From Microbulbifer sp. YPW16 (lineage in GTDB: Bacteria > Pseudomonadota > Gammaproteobacteria > Pseudomonadales > Cellvibrionaceae): a stretch of DNA of 64,000 bases. Positions 8,694 to 18,567 of the stretch are shown in pieces. The stretch covers positions 4,110,001 to 4,174,000 of the forward strand of contig NZ_CP089928.1 of assembly GCF_021290385.1 (NCBI RefSeq), in the 5' to 3' direction. The first letter of the stretch is position 1. The number at the start of each line of letters is the position of its first letter. A model generated the notes under the pieces. It saw only the letters and a program-made list of their open reading frames with translations. It had not been told where the DNA came from and made no database searches. Both the position numbers and the translations under genes were made by a program.

Positions 8694-10304
8694 TCACCTG
8701 GGCTTCGCGAACATGAGCTTGACGCGCTGACCCTTTTTCAGGGGCTTGCCGGCGGCCGGGGTCTGCTTGCGCACCCGTGCCCCCCTGCGCCTGGCTGCGT
8801 CCTCATCAAATTCAGGTTCCCCGATACCCTCTGCCTTGAGCAGCTTGAGCGCCTGTGCCCGGGTTTTCCCGGTGATGTCGGGCATGATGGGAGGTTTCTC
8901 CGCATCCTCTTTCGGTGGTTCGGGTGCTGCAGAGACTACGATGGTCGCGCTGTTCCCGGTTTTCTCGCCAGCCGCGGGGCTCTGGTCAATAACCACCTTC
9001 TCAGGCCCGTCGTGGGGCCTGGTAACGGTTTCGATTTTTTCGATCCCGGCGCGGCGCAGGATAGTATGGGCATCCTTGTGCCTCTTGCCGATCACGTCCG
9101 GCATCGAGAGGCCGTTACCTTCTTCCGCCTGCTTGACCGAGATGACCAGTGTTACCCCCGCATCGCCGACGGCTTCGCCCGCTTTGGGGGCATGTTCGAG
9201 GACGACCGCGGTGGGCCCGTCACTGGGTTTCTCATGGATTGTCGGGGCATCGATGTAGTCCGGCACGAGAATTTCGAGGGCTTCCTTGCGGGTCCGGCCC
9301 ACGAGGTCGGGCATCAGCCGGGCGGCAATGCCCATGCAAAGCTTGATTTCAGTGTTCTCGCCGACGGCGGCACCCGCTTCCGGGCTCTGCTCGACCACGC
9401 GGCCCGCATTTTTACGGTCCACTACCTGGTCGAACTGCACTGCGGAATATTGCAGGTCGGTGAGAGCTTTGCGGGCTTCCTCTTCGGTCCGCCCGATCAG
9501 GTCGGGCATGGCCTGTTCCGGTTCGGGACCCAGGGAGATGCCGAGAAGCACAAGGCCGCCCGGTGCCAGGGTACGACCGGGATCGGGCGCCTGGGTGATG
9601 ACCGTCTCCGCAGGCGCATTGTCCGAGCGGCTCTCGTCGTAGCTGATGCGGAAGTCGCCAAGCTCGCCCAGCATCGCCTTTGCATCTTTGGTGGTCTTGC
9701 CGATAAGGTCGGGCATTACCACGTCCTCAGACGGCTGGTCCGGCCTGGGTTCCACTTTGCCGCAGCGACCGGTGGTGAAATCGCGCTTTACCATCAGCCC
9801 CGGGGTCAGTTCCAGTGGGCGACCGTCGAGTACGGCGAGCTGCCCCTGGGCGTCCCGGATCTCGATCCGCGCCGACTCCCCCGTCGCTTCGGCCACGATG
9901 GCAAAGTAGCCGAGCCTGTCGATCGGCGAGGTAGCGATGATGCAGCCGCTGGAATCGATCAGGTCTGCCTCGCCGCCGCCGGTCGGTGACTCGACATGGC
10001 CGAAGACACGCGCTTCCTCAGTGTCGGATCGGGTGGAGAGCCGCTTCATGGTCGCGTGGGCATCATCCAATTCCTCTGTTGCGCTTTCTGCAGTGCCCTG
10101 GGCCTGCGCCAGTGAAATTGATCGCCAGACCAGTGTGTCGGTGTATCCCGGGTCTCTCGCGAATCCGCCCCAGCGGGCAGCCCGGGCCGTCGCCTCCTGC
10201 GCGGCCTCTCTGCGTGCCTTGTGCCGGATACGCGCCCGTTCGAAGGCTTCTTCCAGGTCGGCCCCTGTTCGGTCCAGAATGTTGTCGCTGAACGCTTTCG
10301 CCAT
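8694..10304 (-). CDS. Five-PASTA-domain protein of the injection-system operon
   Basis: 536 residues. The N-terminal ~90 residues are charged and helical (FERARIRHKARREAAQEATA). About 97-175 look like a small beta-sandwich (VFGHVESPTGG...LGYFAIVAE), similar to carboxypeptidase-regulatory-like folds. Then come five PASTA domains at about 196-258, 265-325, 330-391, 400-459 and 473-533, each opening with a 'MPDLIGKT..dA...L' strand-helix and closing with 'v..Q.P.aG..v....v.l.i'. PASTA domains are known from PknB-type kinases and PBPs, where they bind peptidoglycan. Here there is no kinase, penicillin-binding or transmembrane segment and no signal peptide. It sits between the beta-helix protein and the DUF4157 protein, so it is probably a particle-associated or cell-wall-contacting component. 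The ATG at 10304 is 18 nt from the previous stop. Domain calls are confident; the role is inference. Confidence 0.85.
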   Translation of the reverse strand: MAKAFSDNILDRTGADLEEAFERARIRHKARREAAQEATARAARWGGFARDPGYTDTLVWRSISLAQAQGTAESATEELDDAHATMKRLSTRSDTEEARVFGHVESPTGGGEADLIDSSGCIIATSPIDRLGYFAIVAEATGESARIEIRDAQGQLAVLDGRPLELTPGLMVKRDFTTGRCGKVEPRPDQPSEDVVMPDLIGKTTKDAKAMLGELGDFRISYDESRSDNAPAETVITQAPDPGRTLAPGGLVLLGISLGPEPEQAMPDLIGRTEEEARKALTDLQYSAVQFDQVVDRKNAGRVVEQSPEAGAAVGENTEIKLCMGIAARLMPDLVGRTRKEALEILVPDYIDAPTIHEKPSDGPTAVVLEHAPKAGEAVGDAGVTLVISVKQAEEGNGLSMPDVIGKRHKDAHTILRRAGIEKIETVTRPHDGPEKVVIDQSPAAGEKTGNSATIVVSAAPEPPKEDAEKPPIMPDITGKTRAQALKLLKAEGIGEPEFDEDAARRRGARVRKQTPAAGKPLKKGQRVKLMFAKPR

Positions 10305-10322
10305 GGCGGCGCCTCGCTTTTA

Positions 10323-13300
10323 TCAGGATTGGATGTTGCCCGGCCCGGACGGCACAGCGGGGGTTATCCGCATCTGTGTCATCTGGTGACTGGCATGGTT
10401 CAGGAAAGTGGTGTTGTCACGCCCGGCGGTCAGCGCCGCCCCAAGGACGCCTTCTTGCGGCCGGGATTCGATCCGGTTTGAGACGCACTGGATCGAGAGC
10501 AGGCCTGTCGCCAGCAGGTGCAGGAATGCATTGGTGTCGCTGTGCATCGACTTCAGGGTGTTGTCGCTGATCTGCACGTCATAGGGCGAGACGACGGTTA
10601 CCATTGCGGCGGCGGTATCGTTGCGCGTGAAGCTCTCCGTGCGGATATGATTGTTCTGGAACTGGATCATATCCCGGTCCCGGTAAGCCGAAACCTTCAT
10701 CATTGCGGAGACGAAGACCTGCAGGAGGTAGTTCGACCCGAATTCCCCGAACTCGATCTGGAAGATGCGGAACAGGGCCATCACCCAGACCAGTGACTCT
10801 ATCTGTGGGAACCCGGAATTAACCACGGATACCGCGCTCGCCAGCCGGGGCCGGTCCGGGTTGGTCCGCGGGGCGAGGGTGGTCAGGTGATTGTCAGCGA
10901 TATGGAAGGAGCCGGCCCCGCGCACGTCCAGGCTCATGCCGAAATTGACCGTGACCTGGTTGTTCTGGATACGCAGGGCCTCTGTCCGCGGCAGGGAAAG
11001 CAGCTTCGCGATGTCCACGGCCTTTGCGGAGAATTTCCGGTTCTTCACCATCTCCGCCTCTTTTTTTCTGGAGACATGGTGCTCCTTGCCGGCATCGGCG
11101 CCGCCGGCATCGGCGACTTTATCGGTCAGGTCGCCAAGTTCGCCGTCCGTGAAATCGCGGATGATGCCGCCGGTGACGGGTGGTCCCCAGACCGGCGCGG
11201 CGCCGTCGATAAGGATACCGCCCGACACACCCAGGATATTACGGTTTCCCGAGCGCTCGATGCGGCCGACTGCACTGATCTGGTTGTCGTGAATGTGGCC
11301 GGTCTGCACTTCGGAGATGTAGATGCCGGCGGACGGGCTGCGGTGATCGGTGCCGATCCCCTGGATGATGTTTGAGCCGATTTTCGCACCGCGTACGACC
11401 TGCAGCGCTATGCCGCCAAAACCGATTTCCTGCAGGTCATCGTCGTCGAGGGTCGTGGCGACAGCCACCCGGGCGCAGTTGCTGATATGGTTTCGCTCGA
11501 CGGCCAACTGCTCGACGATACACTCGCCGGCGGTGGAGCGGAGTGAGAGATTCCATGACGGGATCGAGATGCCCGAGCCGCCCATGCCGGTAATCTCGTT
11601 GTCGATGATATGGACATGGCTTACCGCACCCGCCGGTACGTAGAGTGTCCAGTCGTCATCCTCGTCCTCAGGCTCGGGTATTGTCAGTGTCGGGTCGATG
11701 CCAAGGCAGCCCTGCAGGGCGACCTGGGCGATATTGATGGGGTTTTCCACGAAGCTGAAGGTCGCATTCGAGATCACGTCCTGCGCCGCCCCAATGGTCG
11801 CGGAAACCGCATCGCTTTGCTCGAGCAGGTAGCTGCCTTCCACATCTGCCTTGCGACTGTTTCGCGTCCAGACAGCCTGCTGATCGACGGCTTTCATCAT
11901 GCCGTCCCCCAACTCGGCGACCAGGTTCGCCTCGCCGTAATTGACGCCCACCACCTGGATGAGATTCAGGTGGCAGAGTGTAATTCCGTGGCCGAGTCCA
12001 CCCTGGATGACGTTGCCCGCAATCCGGACGCCCCGGCTCCCCGAGGCGACCTGCAGGCCGCCGAGCGACATCAGTGTCAGGCGGGAGGAGTCGCAGCGGA
12101 AACTGTTATCGGAAATATCGAGATCCTCGCCGCCGACGAACGCGAGCGGGCGCAGTTCGGCGTATTGTTCTGCCGGGATGATCTCCGTTTCCTCAGTCGC
12201 GAGGAAATTGCAGTTTTGCACCCGGGTTGCGGTGCCGTCGACCAGCGAGATGGCGGAGCCGCGGCCATTCGTATCGATTCGCTCCAGCGTCAGCTGGTGG
12301 GTACGTGCGGCCGCCACTGCAAGGCTGTTGCCATCATCAATGGTCAGATCCCTGATCCTGACGCCCGCACAATCCTCGATGGTCAGCACGGGCCCGCCGC
12401 CCTGACCCTGTGCCAGGCGGGTCTGGCCCCGGCAGCCCTCGATGGTGATGTTGGCGCGATTCCGGAGTGTGACACCGCCCGTGTGGGTGCCGGGGAGGAG
12501 GCAGATACGCCCGCCCTCATGGGGCAGTGCGGCAATGGCGTCCTCGAGCCGGTCGACGTCGCCGAAGCTTGTCACGCCGTTGCCAACCGTCACGGTGCAG
12601 CAGCCCTGGAGTTTCCACAGCGGCCGGATTTTGCGACGGCAGTCGTGGAGATGTCCCACCACTTCCCCGCCGTCCAGCTGCCAGTGGATCAGCGCGATCA
12701 GGTCGGCGGCGCGACGGGTGTCACCCGGTGGCTGGCCGCCCGGTTCGAGCATCCGCTGCGGGAATACCGTGTCGTTGGCGTTGACGCGTACGCTGAAGGT
12801 CCACTGGTCGCCCGGACAGCCCGGCTCGATGAAGTCGAGTCTTACTCCGGTCGTGGCGAGAGGCACATCCACATCGGTGGCCGTGGAGGTCTGCATGGCA
12901 ACGGCCGGCGGCTCCCAGAAGCGCACGAACAGGAATGTGCCGTCGCCCTGCGCGTCGTACCAGTCGCGCAGGTCGCCGTCCACCGGCGTGGCGAGTTCCA
13001 GGGTCTCGTCGCCAGGGGAATAGCCCTCCTGGATGGCGTGGAACCGGCCGAGGGGCGCGGCGGTGACTTCCCCGTTCGGCAGTCGGCTGTCCCAGGCCAG
13101 AAGCTCGGCAATCTGGCCCGAGACCGGGAAGCGCGAGCTGTCGTCAAAGGGAGTCACGATCCGCAGGGTGGCGTCGTCGTCGAGCGTCGCCCGGTAGAGC
13201 TCGCCGCCGTTACGGTAGGCCCAGACGAAGCGGTCCGGCGCGGTCAGCATCACCTTGATCGTGTGGTTCAGTCGTCCGAAATAGCCCAGGGCCTGCTCGG

Positions 13301-13973
13301 GCGCGCAGGGGTTGTCGGACTGTTCCACTGTGCCCAGGTGGACCCGCAACCGCCCACGGGGGCGGAAAGCTGGCGAGGGCATCTCGACCTCGGCACAGGC
13401 GCCAGCCAGCAGGTCCATGACTTCCGGGCGCGCCTCGGCGCACGTGGACGGGACGCCGGGCAGGATGCGGACCTTGGGCGAGTTGCGGACGCGTGTGGCC
13501 GGGTCGCTGCGCATCGCCACCTCGTCCAGCTCGCTGTCCTCTACGACCGTGACTGCCAGTGTCCGGTTGTCGATTACCACCGCATCGAAACGTTCGCCAC
13601 CTGCCGCTGTTATTTCGTCTGCTTCCGGCCAGCCGAGCGTCATGTTGGGCTCGAGCGGGGCGGACAGGCCATGTGGTTGGGCGATAAATGGATAGCTCTC
13701 GGGATTTCTCAGGAGGTCGCCGTCCAGCATGTAGTGACCGGCGGCGAGGTCGAAATCGACCATGCCGCCCGTGTTCCTGAGCCCGTCGGCACGCCAGCCG
13801 TTGTCGGCGCTGCCCGCGGGCGCGATCCAGGCCCGGTCCCGGGCCTCGTCTCGCTCGCGATGCGCGTCGAAGGCGGCGTTGAGGTCTGCGTCGGTAATCG
13901 CACCGCCGCCCTCCCAATAGACGCCGCCGTAACCCTGGCGGGCGTCGTGTTCCCTGGTGATACGACGTTTCAT
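10323..13973 (-). CDS. Large right-handed parallel beta-helix protein, candidate tail fibre/target-binding component
   Basis: 1216 residues from an ATG at 13973 that overlaps the preceding stop (ATGA). The N-terminus (KRRITREHDARQGYGGVYW, then DADLNAAFDAHRERDE) is of the kind found on eCIS/phage structural proteins attached to a baseplate. About 480-800 and again 880-1190 are parallel beta-helix coils, with repeated 'i.I..n.i' rungs such as NITIEGC, VRIRDLTIDDG, LTLERIDTNG and ISDNTLKS. An Ala/Asp/Lys-rich insertion (about 1020-1060) separates two helix sections. Pectate-lyase-like helices are common in phage tailspikes and receptor-binding fibres, but no lyase active site is evident. Position after the gp7-like wedge gene corresponds to afp13 (fibre) in Afp-type loci. 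There is no adenovirus-fibre-like knob, so the target-binding role is inferred from fold and position only. Confidence 0.75.
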   Translation of the reverse strand: MKRRITREHDARQGYGGVYWEGGGAITDADLNAAFDAHRERDEARDRAWIAPAGSADNGWRADGLRNTGGMVDFDLAAGHYMLDGDLLRNPESYPFIAQPHGLSAPLEPNMTLGWPEADEITAAGGERFDAVVIDNRTLAVTVVEDSELDEVAMRSDPATRVRNSPKVRILPGVPSTCAEARPEVMDLLAGACAEVEMPSPAFRPRGRLRVHLGTVEQSDNPCAPEQALGYFGRLNHTIKVMLTAPDRFVWAYRNGGELYRATLDDDATLRIVTPFDDSSRFPVSGQIAELLAWDSRLPNGEVTAAPLGRFHAIQEGYSPGDETLELATPVDGDLRDWYDAQGDGTFLFVRFWEPPAVAMQTSTATDVDVPLATTGVRLDFIEPGCPGDQWTFSVRVNANDTVFPQRMLEPGGQPPGDTRRAADLIALIHWQLDGGEVVGHLHDCRRKIRPLWKLQGCCTVTVGNGVTSFGDVDRLEDAIAALPHEGGRICLLPGTHTGGVTLRNRANITIEGCRGQTRLAQGQGGGPVLTIEDCAGVRIRDLTIDDGNSLAVAAARTHQLTLERIDTNGRGSAISLVDGTATRVQNCNFLATEETEIIPAEQYAELRPLAFVGGEDLDISDNSFRCDSSRLTLMSLGGLQVASGSRGVRIAGNVIQGGLGHGITLCHLNLIQVVGVNYGEANLVAELGDGMMKAVDQQAVWTRNSRKADVEGSYLLEQSDAVSATIGAAQDVISNATFSFVENPINIAQVALQGCLGIDPTLTIPEPEDEDDDWTLYVPAGAVSHVHIIDNEITGMGGSGISIPSWNLSLRSTAGECIVEQLAVERNHISNCARVAVATTLDDDDLQEIGFGGIALQVVRGAKIGSNIIQGIGTDHRSPSAGIYISEVQTGHIHDNQISAVGRIERSGNRNILGVSGGILIDGAAPVWGPPVTGGIIRDFTDGELGDLTDKVADAGGADAGKEHHVSRKKEAEMVKNRKFSAKAVDIAKLLSLPRTEALRIQNNQVTVNFGMSLDVRGAGSFHIADNHLTTLAPRTNPDRPRLASAVSVVNSGFPQIESLVWVMALFRIFQIEFGEFGSNYLLQVFVSAMMKVSAYRDRDMIQFQNNHIRTESFTRNDTAAAMVTVVSPYDVQISDNTLKSMHSDTNAFLHLLATGLLSIQCVSNRIESRPQEGVLGAALTAGRDNTTFLNHASHQMTQMRITPAVPSGPGNIQS

Positions 13974-16324
13974 GTACGCCCCCCCGTTTCCTCGTAAATC
14001 TGTGCATTTTGCCCAACGGGCAGAAAGGTACTGACAACCCGTGCCAGGTCGTTCCGGCGCTGGTGCCAGAACCTCGAATTGCCCACGCCGATCTCGGTCC
14101 GGTTCTCGCCACCGTGAAGCAGGCCAGAATCGGCAAGGTCCGAAAGCGCCGCGAAATCCGGGTCGCCGAACCGGGTCGAACGCAGCGATGCCGGAGGTAT
14201 CGTGCGCCTGTACTCGACGCATTCGAAACGGCGGGGCAGGGTGGACGGGTCGATGCCGGCGACCCCCTCGTAGCCGGCTACCGCACTGAAACGCAGGCAG
14301 GACTGCTGGCGGTTTGTGATGTAAAGCGGCCCGTTGAACAGGGTGTTGGTGGCGAAGGCCAGGTTCGCGTGGCAGGCGCCAAGGACGGTGGAATTCACCA
14401 GGTGCAGCCGGGCGAGCTCGGTTGAGATCGCCGGGCGATCCGGGTCGTTCGACTGCACAATGGAATCCGATATGCGGATTTCACCGGCGTTCAGCAGTGA
14501 TGGGTCGGTCCGGGTTTCGACGATGGGGCCGGTGATTGACCGCTCGATCCGCAACAGCCGCACCGAGCCCTCGATCTCGAGTGCCACGGCGGGGATGGCC
14601 CGGGCGGTGCCGGGGTCGAGTCGTGCCTGTTCGCCGCCCGGGTCGAGCGAGACATGGCGAAGAGTGACCGTTTCGAAGTGCCCGTCGAGGACCAGCCGGG
14701 CATGGGCGGGCGGGGCCGGCTCATGCGCCCCGCCCACAGCGGTTTCGACAGGGGCATCGCCGAGCAGGCCCAGCCAGAGCCCGTCGATGACCAGGTGATT
14801 GTCCTGTCCGCCGGTCCCGACGATGGTGAAGTCGCGCTCCGGGTCATCGGTGCGTGAGATGACATAGGGGCGTGTGCGATCGGCAGCCTCGAGGCGTAAC
14901 TCGCCGGTAACGTTGAAGCGTCGGTTGGCCGGCCACTCCCACAGGTAGCGCCGGTTATCGCGGAAGGGCTGCAGCCCGGCGCCGGGCGGTGTGAACGGCA
15001 CTTCGTCATTGGCATCGTTGAAGGTGGGCCCGAGGTCGATGTCGCTTTCGCGCGGAAAGGTCCCGGCCCCGACACGGTGGACGAGGCCGAGATGGTGGAA
15101 CAGCGGGTGGAACACTTCCGGCGGCGCGGCGTCATCGTCCGGTGCCTCGGCAAGCTGGACACAGCCACTGGCTACGTCGATGAGCAGGGCGGCGTCTTCT
15201 GGCCATTGTGTCCCGGGCATCCAGCGCGAGAGATTGGCGGCCACAATTTCGTAAGGATCGAGCTGCCGGGTGTCGGCGAACGGGCCAATGTCGAGTCGCA
15301 CATCAGCCTCGAGCTGGCGCGCCTTGGCGCAACCGGGAACCTGGCACTCGCGCAATAGTGACTCGCGGAAGTTTGCGTACAGCGAGGCCGACAACTGGTC
15401 GGCGAGGATCCGCTGGAAGGCCTGTCGGGTCCGGAATGCGACACCGATCCACGGTGTCAGGGCAGACGTCAGGCCCGGGGAGGCGATGGTATCGAGGGCA
15501 TCGCTGCTGATTTCGAATTGCGCGTCGTTGAACCGCGCACAGCGCATTGGAACCGGGAACTCCTCGGGGCCGACGGGCCAACTTCCGGCGCGGTGGTCGA
15601 AGGTCGCACTGTGGAAGAGCTGCGTGGCCCGGCCCGAGGGGTCCAGGGTAAGGCGTGTTTCGTCCAGCCAGAATGGTGTTGCCATGTCGACCCGCCAGCT
15701 CTCGTTCGCGAACAGGTTGAAGTGGATCGTGGCGTAGTCGTAGGAGGCCGCGCGTCCCTCGCGCGGGCCAAAGTCCGGTAGCCGCGCGAATTCGTCAAAC
15801 GCGGGAAGCGCGGCGTCGTCCACCCGCGGCCCGGTCAGTTCGGGCAGGCCGCCGACCGGGCCCCCCGAGAGTGGTGCCGAGCGGAGGTAGGCCATGTCCA
15901 GCTCGTGGGGCGGTCGCGCCAGCCAGCGCTCGATCTCGCGGACATAACCCTCGGTTCCGACGATATCGGTGATGAGCATGTCCAGCAGGTAGCGGGTGGT
16001 TTTCCGTCGCTGGTAGTTCATGAAATTGGCTGCGACGGTCCGGTTCGCCCGGCTGTTCTGCGCCGATAGCGTCTCGGCACCGACCAGGTCGCCCAGGTAC
16101 TTCACTGCCCAGTCGTCGGCCAGCTCGATCGAGGAGGCGGTCCAGACCCGGTCGATCTCACGCCGCATCTCCGCGAGCCGCTCGGACATGGCACGGACCA
16201 GGGTTTCCAGGGTGCCGTTGTCCAGGTCGTTGGTCCAGTAGAGTTCGGGAATCCAGGAGTGAAGCTTGCGGTAGTAGTATTCCTCGAAACCGTCGAGCGC
16301 GCGGCCATTGATCGGGTTGCTCAT
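13970..16324 (-). CDS. gp7/Afp12-like baseplate protein with beta-helical insertion
   Basis: 784 residues. The N-terminal ~150 residues (YYYRKLHSWIPELYW, DNGTLETLVRAMSERLAEM, DDWAVKYLGDLVG, RRKTTRYLLDMLI) resemble the phage tail protein I-like N-terminal segment of eCIS gp7/Afp12-type wedge proteins. The middle is unassigned. About 540-740 contain short beta-helix-type rungs (VTLRHVSLDPGG, VRLLRIERSITGPIV, IRISDSIVQSN). The gene overlaps its upstream neighbour by ATGA and its downstream neighbour the same way, so expression is translationally coupled. In Afp-type particles this subunit links the inner baseplate wedge to fibres, and the neighbouring beta-helix gene suits that arrangement. Confidence 0.75.
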   Translation of the reverse strand: MSNPINGRALDGFEEYYYRKLHSWIPELYWTNDLDNGTLETLVRAMSERLAEMRREIDRVWTASSIELADDWAVKYLGDLVGAETLSAQNSRANRTVAANFMNYQRRKTTRYLLDMLITDIVGTEGYVREIERWLARPPHELDMAYLRSAPLSGGPVGGLPELTGPRVDDAALPAFDEFARLPDFGPREGRAASYDYATIHFNLFANESWRVDMATPFWLDETRLTLDPSGRATQLFHSATFDHRAGSWPVGPEEFPVPMRCARFNDAQFEISSDALDTIASPGLTSALTPWIGVAFRTRQAFQRILADQLSASLYANFRESLLRECQVPGCAKARQLEADVRLDIGPFADTRQLDPYEIVAANLSRWMPGTQWPEDAALLIDVASGCVQLAEAPDDDAAPPEVFHPLFHHLGLVHRVGAGTFPRESDIDLGPTFNDANDEVPFTPPGAGLQPFRDNRRYLWEWPANRRFNVTGELRLEAADRTRPYVISRTDDPERDFTIVGTGGQDNHLVIDGLWLGLLGDAPVETAVGGAHEPAPPAHARLVLDGHFETVTLRHVSLDPGGEQARLDPGTARAIPAVALEIEGSVRLLRIERSITGPIVETRTDPSLLNAGEIRISDSIVQSNDPDRPAISTELARLHLVNSTVLGACHANLAFATNTLFNGPLYITNRQQSCLRFSAVAGYEGVAGIDPSTLPRRFECVEYRRTIPPASLRSTRFGDPDFAALSDLADSGLLHGGENRTEIGVGNSRFWHQRRNDLARVVSTFLPVGQNAQIYEETGGRT

Positions 16325-18567
16325 CGCACCACCTCCAGGTCCAGCGTCGCATCGAGGAATTCGTCCGGAGCCTGCGCGATCGTGGAGGTACTTTCGCTGC
16401 CATCAAGGCTCAGCCGTTCGACGCGAATGATGCCGTCAATTCCGTTGAGCGGGGCCAGCAAATCGGTGCGGCTCCAGGTGTGGCCGATCCTGGCGCGGCG
16501 TGGGGCCAGAAGGCCGGTAAACTCGTGGAAGTAGATGTCTCGTACACGGCGTTCAACATCGGCCGCGCGGGCCCCGGGCGCCAGGCGCAGCGTGAGGGCA
16601 ATGCTGTGCGGCGCGGGCCGCGCGCTGGCCACGTTCACCAGGCTGCCCTCCGGCGCATGGCCGACGAGGAAATCGCGAAGCTCGCCCGCCAGTGCCGGGT
16701 CGAAGCCGCCATCGAAGACCGCGGTCACCTCGACCCCGGCCCGTTTGCGTACAGCATTCCAGTAGGGCCGCGCGCTGGCGGCCAGGGCGCCGAAGTTGCG
16801 CGAGAGTACCGCGTAATCCTTGGCCGAGACGCAGCGATCGTTGGCCGAGATCCGTGCGGGCAGGATAAAGCGCAGGTCCTCGGTATCGTCACCCTTCAGG
16901 CCGCCGAGAGCCGGGAACGGGTTGAAGACTTTCTGTACCCCCTCGACCTTTCCGGCCAGCGCATTGATGGTGAAGGCATCCGGGTTGTCGCCGGTTGTCC
17001 CGTATCGATAGCGTGCAGCCACGTTCTTGTCGCCGGGATTGGCAACGCCGCCGAGGATGACATGGGCCTGTCCATCGGCCTCGACCCGCAGGGTGTAGAC
17101 CCTGTCGTCGGCAGCGATCCCGAACAGGTGTGGTACGTAGCGCCATGGCACGCTGTCAACGTAAACCTCGATGGCGGGCTCGGGGTCCGAGAGGTCGCTG
17201 CGCAGGAATGTCAGTGGCTTCTTTCCGAGCCGGAATGTCTGGTAACGCCGGCCACTGGCGCTGCCGAGGGTTTCAACCACGGTCTTGCCCTGGTCCACCA
17301 TGGCGAAATTACCGTGGATCCTGAGCGGTGCCTTCAATACGATCGCTGGGTTGGAGATCGAGGCCAGTTCCAGTGCCGCGCGGCGATTGTGCGGGTTGAC
17401 GTTGAGGCTGGCGGTGATTTTGACGCTGCGGTGCTCCGCATCGACCACGACAAAATCGCCCTGGTGGTCGAGATCGTCGCCCAGGTATTTCTCTTCAACG
17501 TCGATATGTCCTGCGAAATCGGCCAGTGCCAGATGTGTCTTTGGCGCGCCGATCAGGTGCCCGCCGCGTCGGGCACCGTGGAATATTACGTGCGCGTGGC
17601 CGTTGGTAACGTAGGTGTCCAGCGAAATCCGCGTGACGGGCGATAGCACCGGTGCGGTCTCGCTCTCTATCAACACCCGGTTGATCACATTCACCCCGGT
17701 GATGCGGCCGTACCTGAGCGCGCCGCTTTCGCCATCGATGGCAGCGATTTCCTGGTTCACCTGGAAGCCCGGCTGCACACCCTGGAGCTCCAGCTGGTAA
17801 CTGGAAATACCCCGGCCTTCGCTCTGGTTGACGAAACTCTTTAATTCGATATCGCTGAGGTCCCTGCCCGTGAGGACTGACAGCGAGCGGTCGAGCTGAA
17901 GCTCGGCATAGCTTTCGCCGGAGGGGAACTTGTCATTGCCGATCTCCTCGAGGATCGCAGCCTTGCGGATGGTACCGCTCCTGAACAGCACCGGCTCGTC
18001 CACGCGAAGGTTGCGGAAGGCACCACCGATGGCGACAAAGTCAGCGTCGAAGGTGGTCTCGCGCGGTGGTATCGCCGTCATCGCGTTCAGCGCGGGGTCG
18101 ATGGGCGCATCGCCTGTCGTCTCGAAGGCGAGGGCGGGATGCCTGTCGTTGCCCTCGGACGTTACACCCCGTCCGCCGGTCAGGACGAGGGGCGCGCGGG
18201 CATCTGAGATCACAGCGATGCGCGCCATCGCCGCAAGGTTCGGCCTTGGCTGGTAACCGGTCAGGGCCGCCAGCTGGCGAAGTGAATCCTCCTGTGTCGC
18301 GGTTGCGAGGTGCTGTTCCAGCGTCCAGAGATGGTTGTAGAACGACAGGTTGTCGAGCAGTGTCGCCAGCCATTCGAGGACCATCCGGCCAATGTCATCC
18401 TCGAGGCTGGTTTGCCAGTGCGCGAAGTTGGCGCGGGTCGAGAGTGCCTGGAATACCTCGATACGGTGGTCGGCGAAAAGTTTCGGCAGCGGTCGTCCGT
18501 CGGCATCGAGAAGCGCCGGGAAGCGGGGTGGGCAGAGGCAGTGGAGGCCGTCGGTCGCAACGCTCAT
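16321..18567 (-). CDS. gp6-like putative baseplate assembly (wedge) protein, second copy
   Basis: 748 residues. The N-terminal hallmark of the 'putative baseplate assembly protein' family is clear: DIGRMVLEWLATLLDNLSFY, then EDSLRQLAALTGYQPRP, the helical handle region of gp6-type wedge subunits. The remainder alternates beta domains (LQGVQPGFQVNQEIAAIDG, VDSVPWRYVPHLFGI) with a J-like C-terminal part (ARISANDRCVSAKDYAVLSR, ..LRDFLVGHAPEGSLVNV). It follows directly on a second member of the same family (ATGA overlap), the usual Afp11/Afp12-type arrangement, so the two probably form a heteromeric wedge dimer. No anomalies were seen. Confidence 0.85.
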   Translation of the reverse strand: MSVATDGLHCLCPPRFPALLDADGRPLPKLFADHRIEVFQALSTRANFAHWQTSLEDDIGRMVLEWLATLLDNLSFYNHLWTLEQHLATATQEDSLRQLAALTGYQPRPNLAAMARIAVISDARAPLVLTGGRGVTSEGNDRHPALAFETTGDAPIDPALNAMTAIPPRETTFDADFVAIGGAFRNLRVDEPVLFRSGTIRKAAILEEIGNDKFPSGESYAELQLDRSLSVLTGRDLSDIELKSFVNQSEGRGISSYQLELQGVQPGFQVNQEIAAIDGESGALRYGRITGVNVINRVLIESETAPVLSPVTRISLDTYVTNGHAHVIFHGARRGGHLIGAPKTHLALADFAGHIDVEEKYLGDDLDHQGDFVVVDAEHRSVKITASLNVNPHNRRAALELASISNPAIVLKAPLRIHGNFAMVDQGKTVVETLGSASGRRYQTFRLGKKPLTFLRSDLSDPEPAIEVYVDSVPWRYVPHLFGIAADDRVYTLRVEADGQAHVILGGVANPGDKNVAARYRYGTTGDNPDAFTINALAGKVEGVQKVFNPFPALGGLKGDDTEDLRFILPARISANDRCVSAKDYAVLSRNFGALAASARPYWNAVRKRAGVEVTAVFDGGFDPALAGELRDFLVGHAPEGSLVNVASARPAPHSIALTLRLAPGARAADVERRVRDIYFHEFTGLLAPRRARIGHTWSRTDLLAPLNGIDGIIRVERLSLDGSESTSTIAQAPDEFLDATLDLEVVR

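Noticed and set aside
11610..13997. 795-codon plus-strand open frame
   Set aside because: Antisense to the beta-helix protein; no recognisable domain and no ribosome site.
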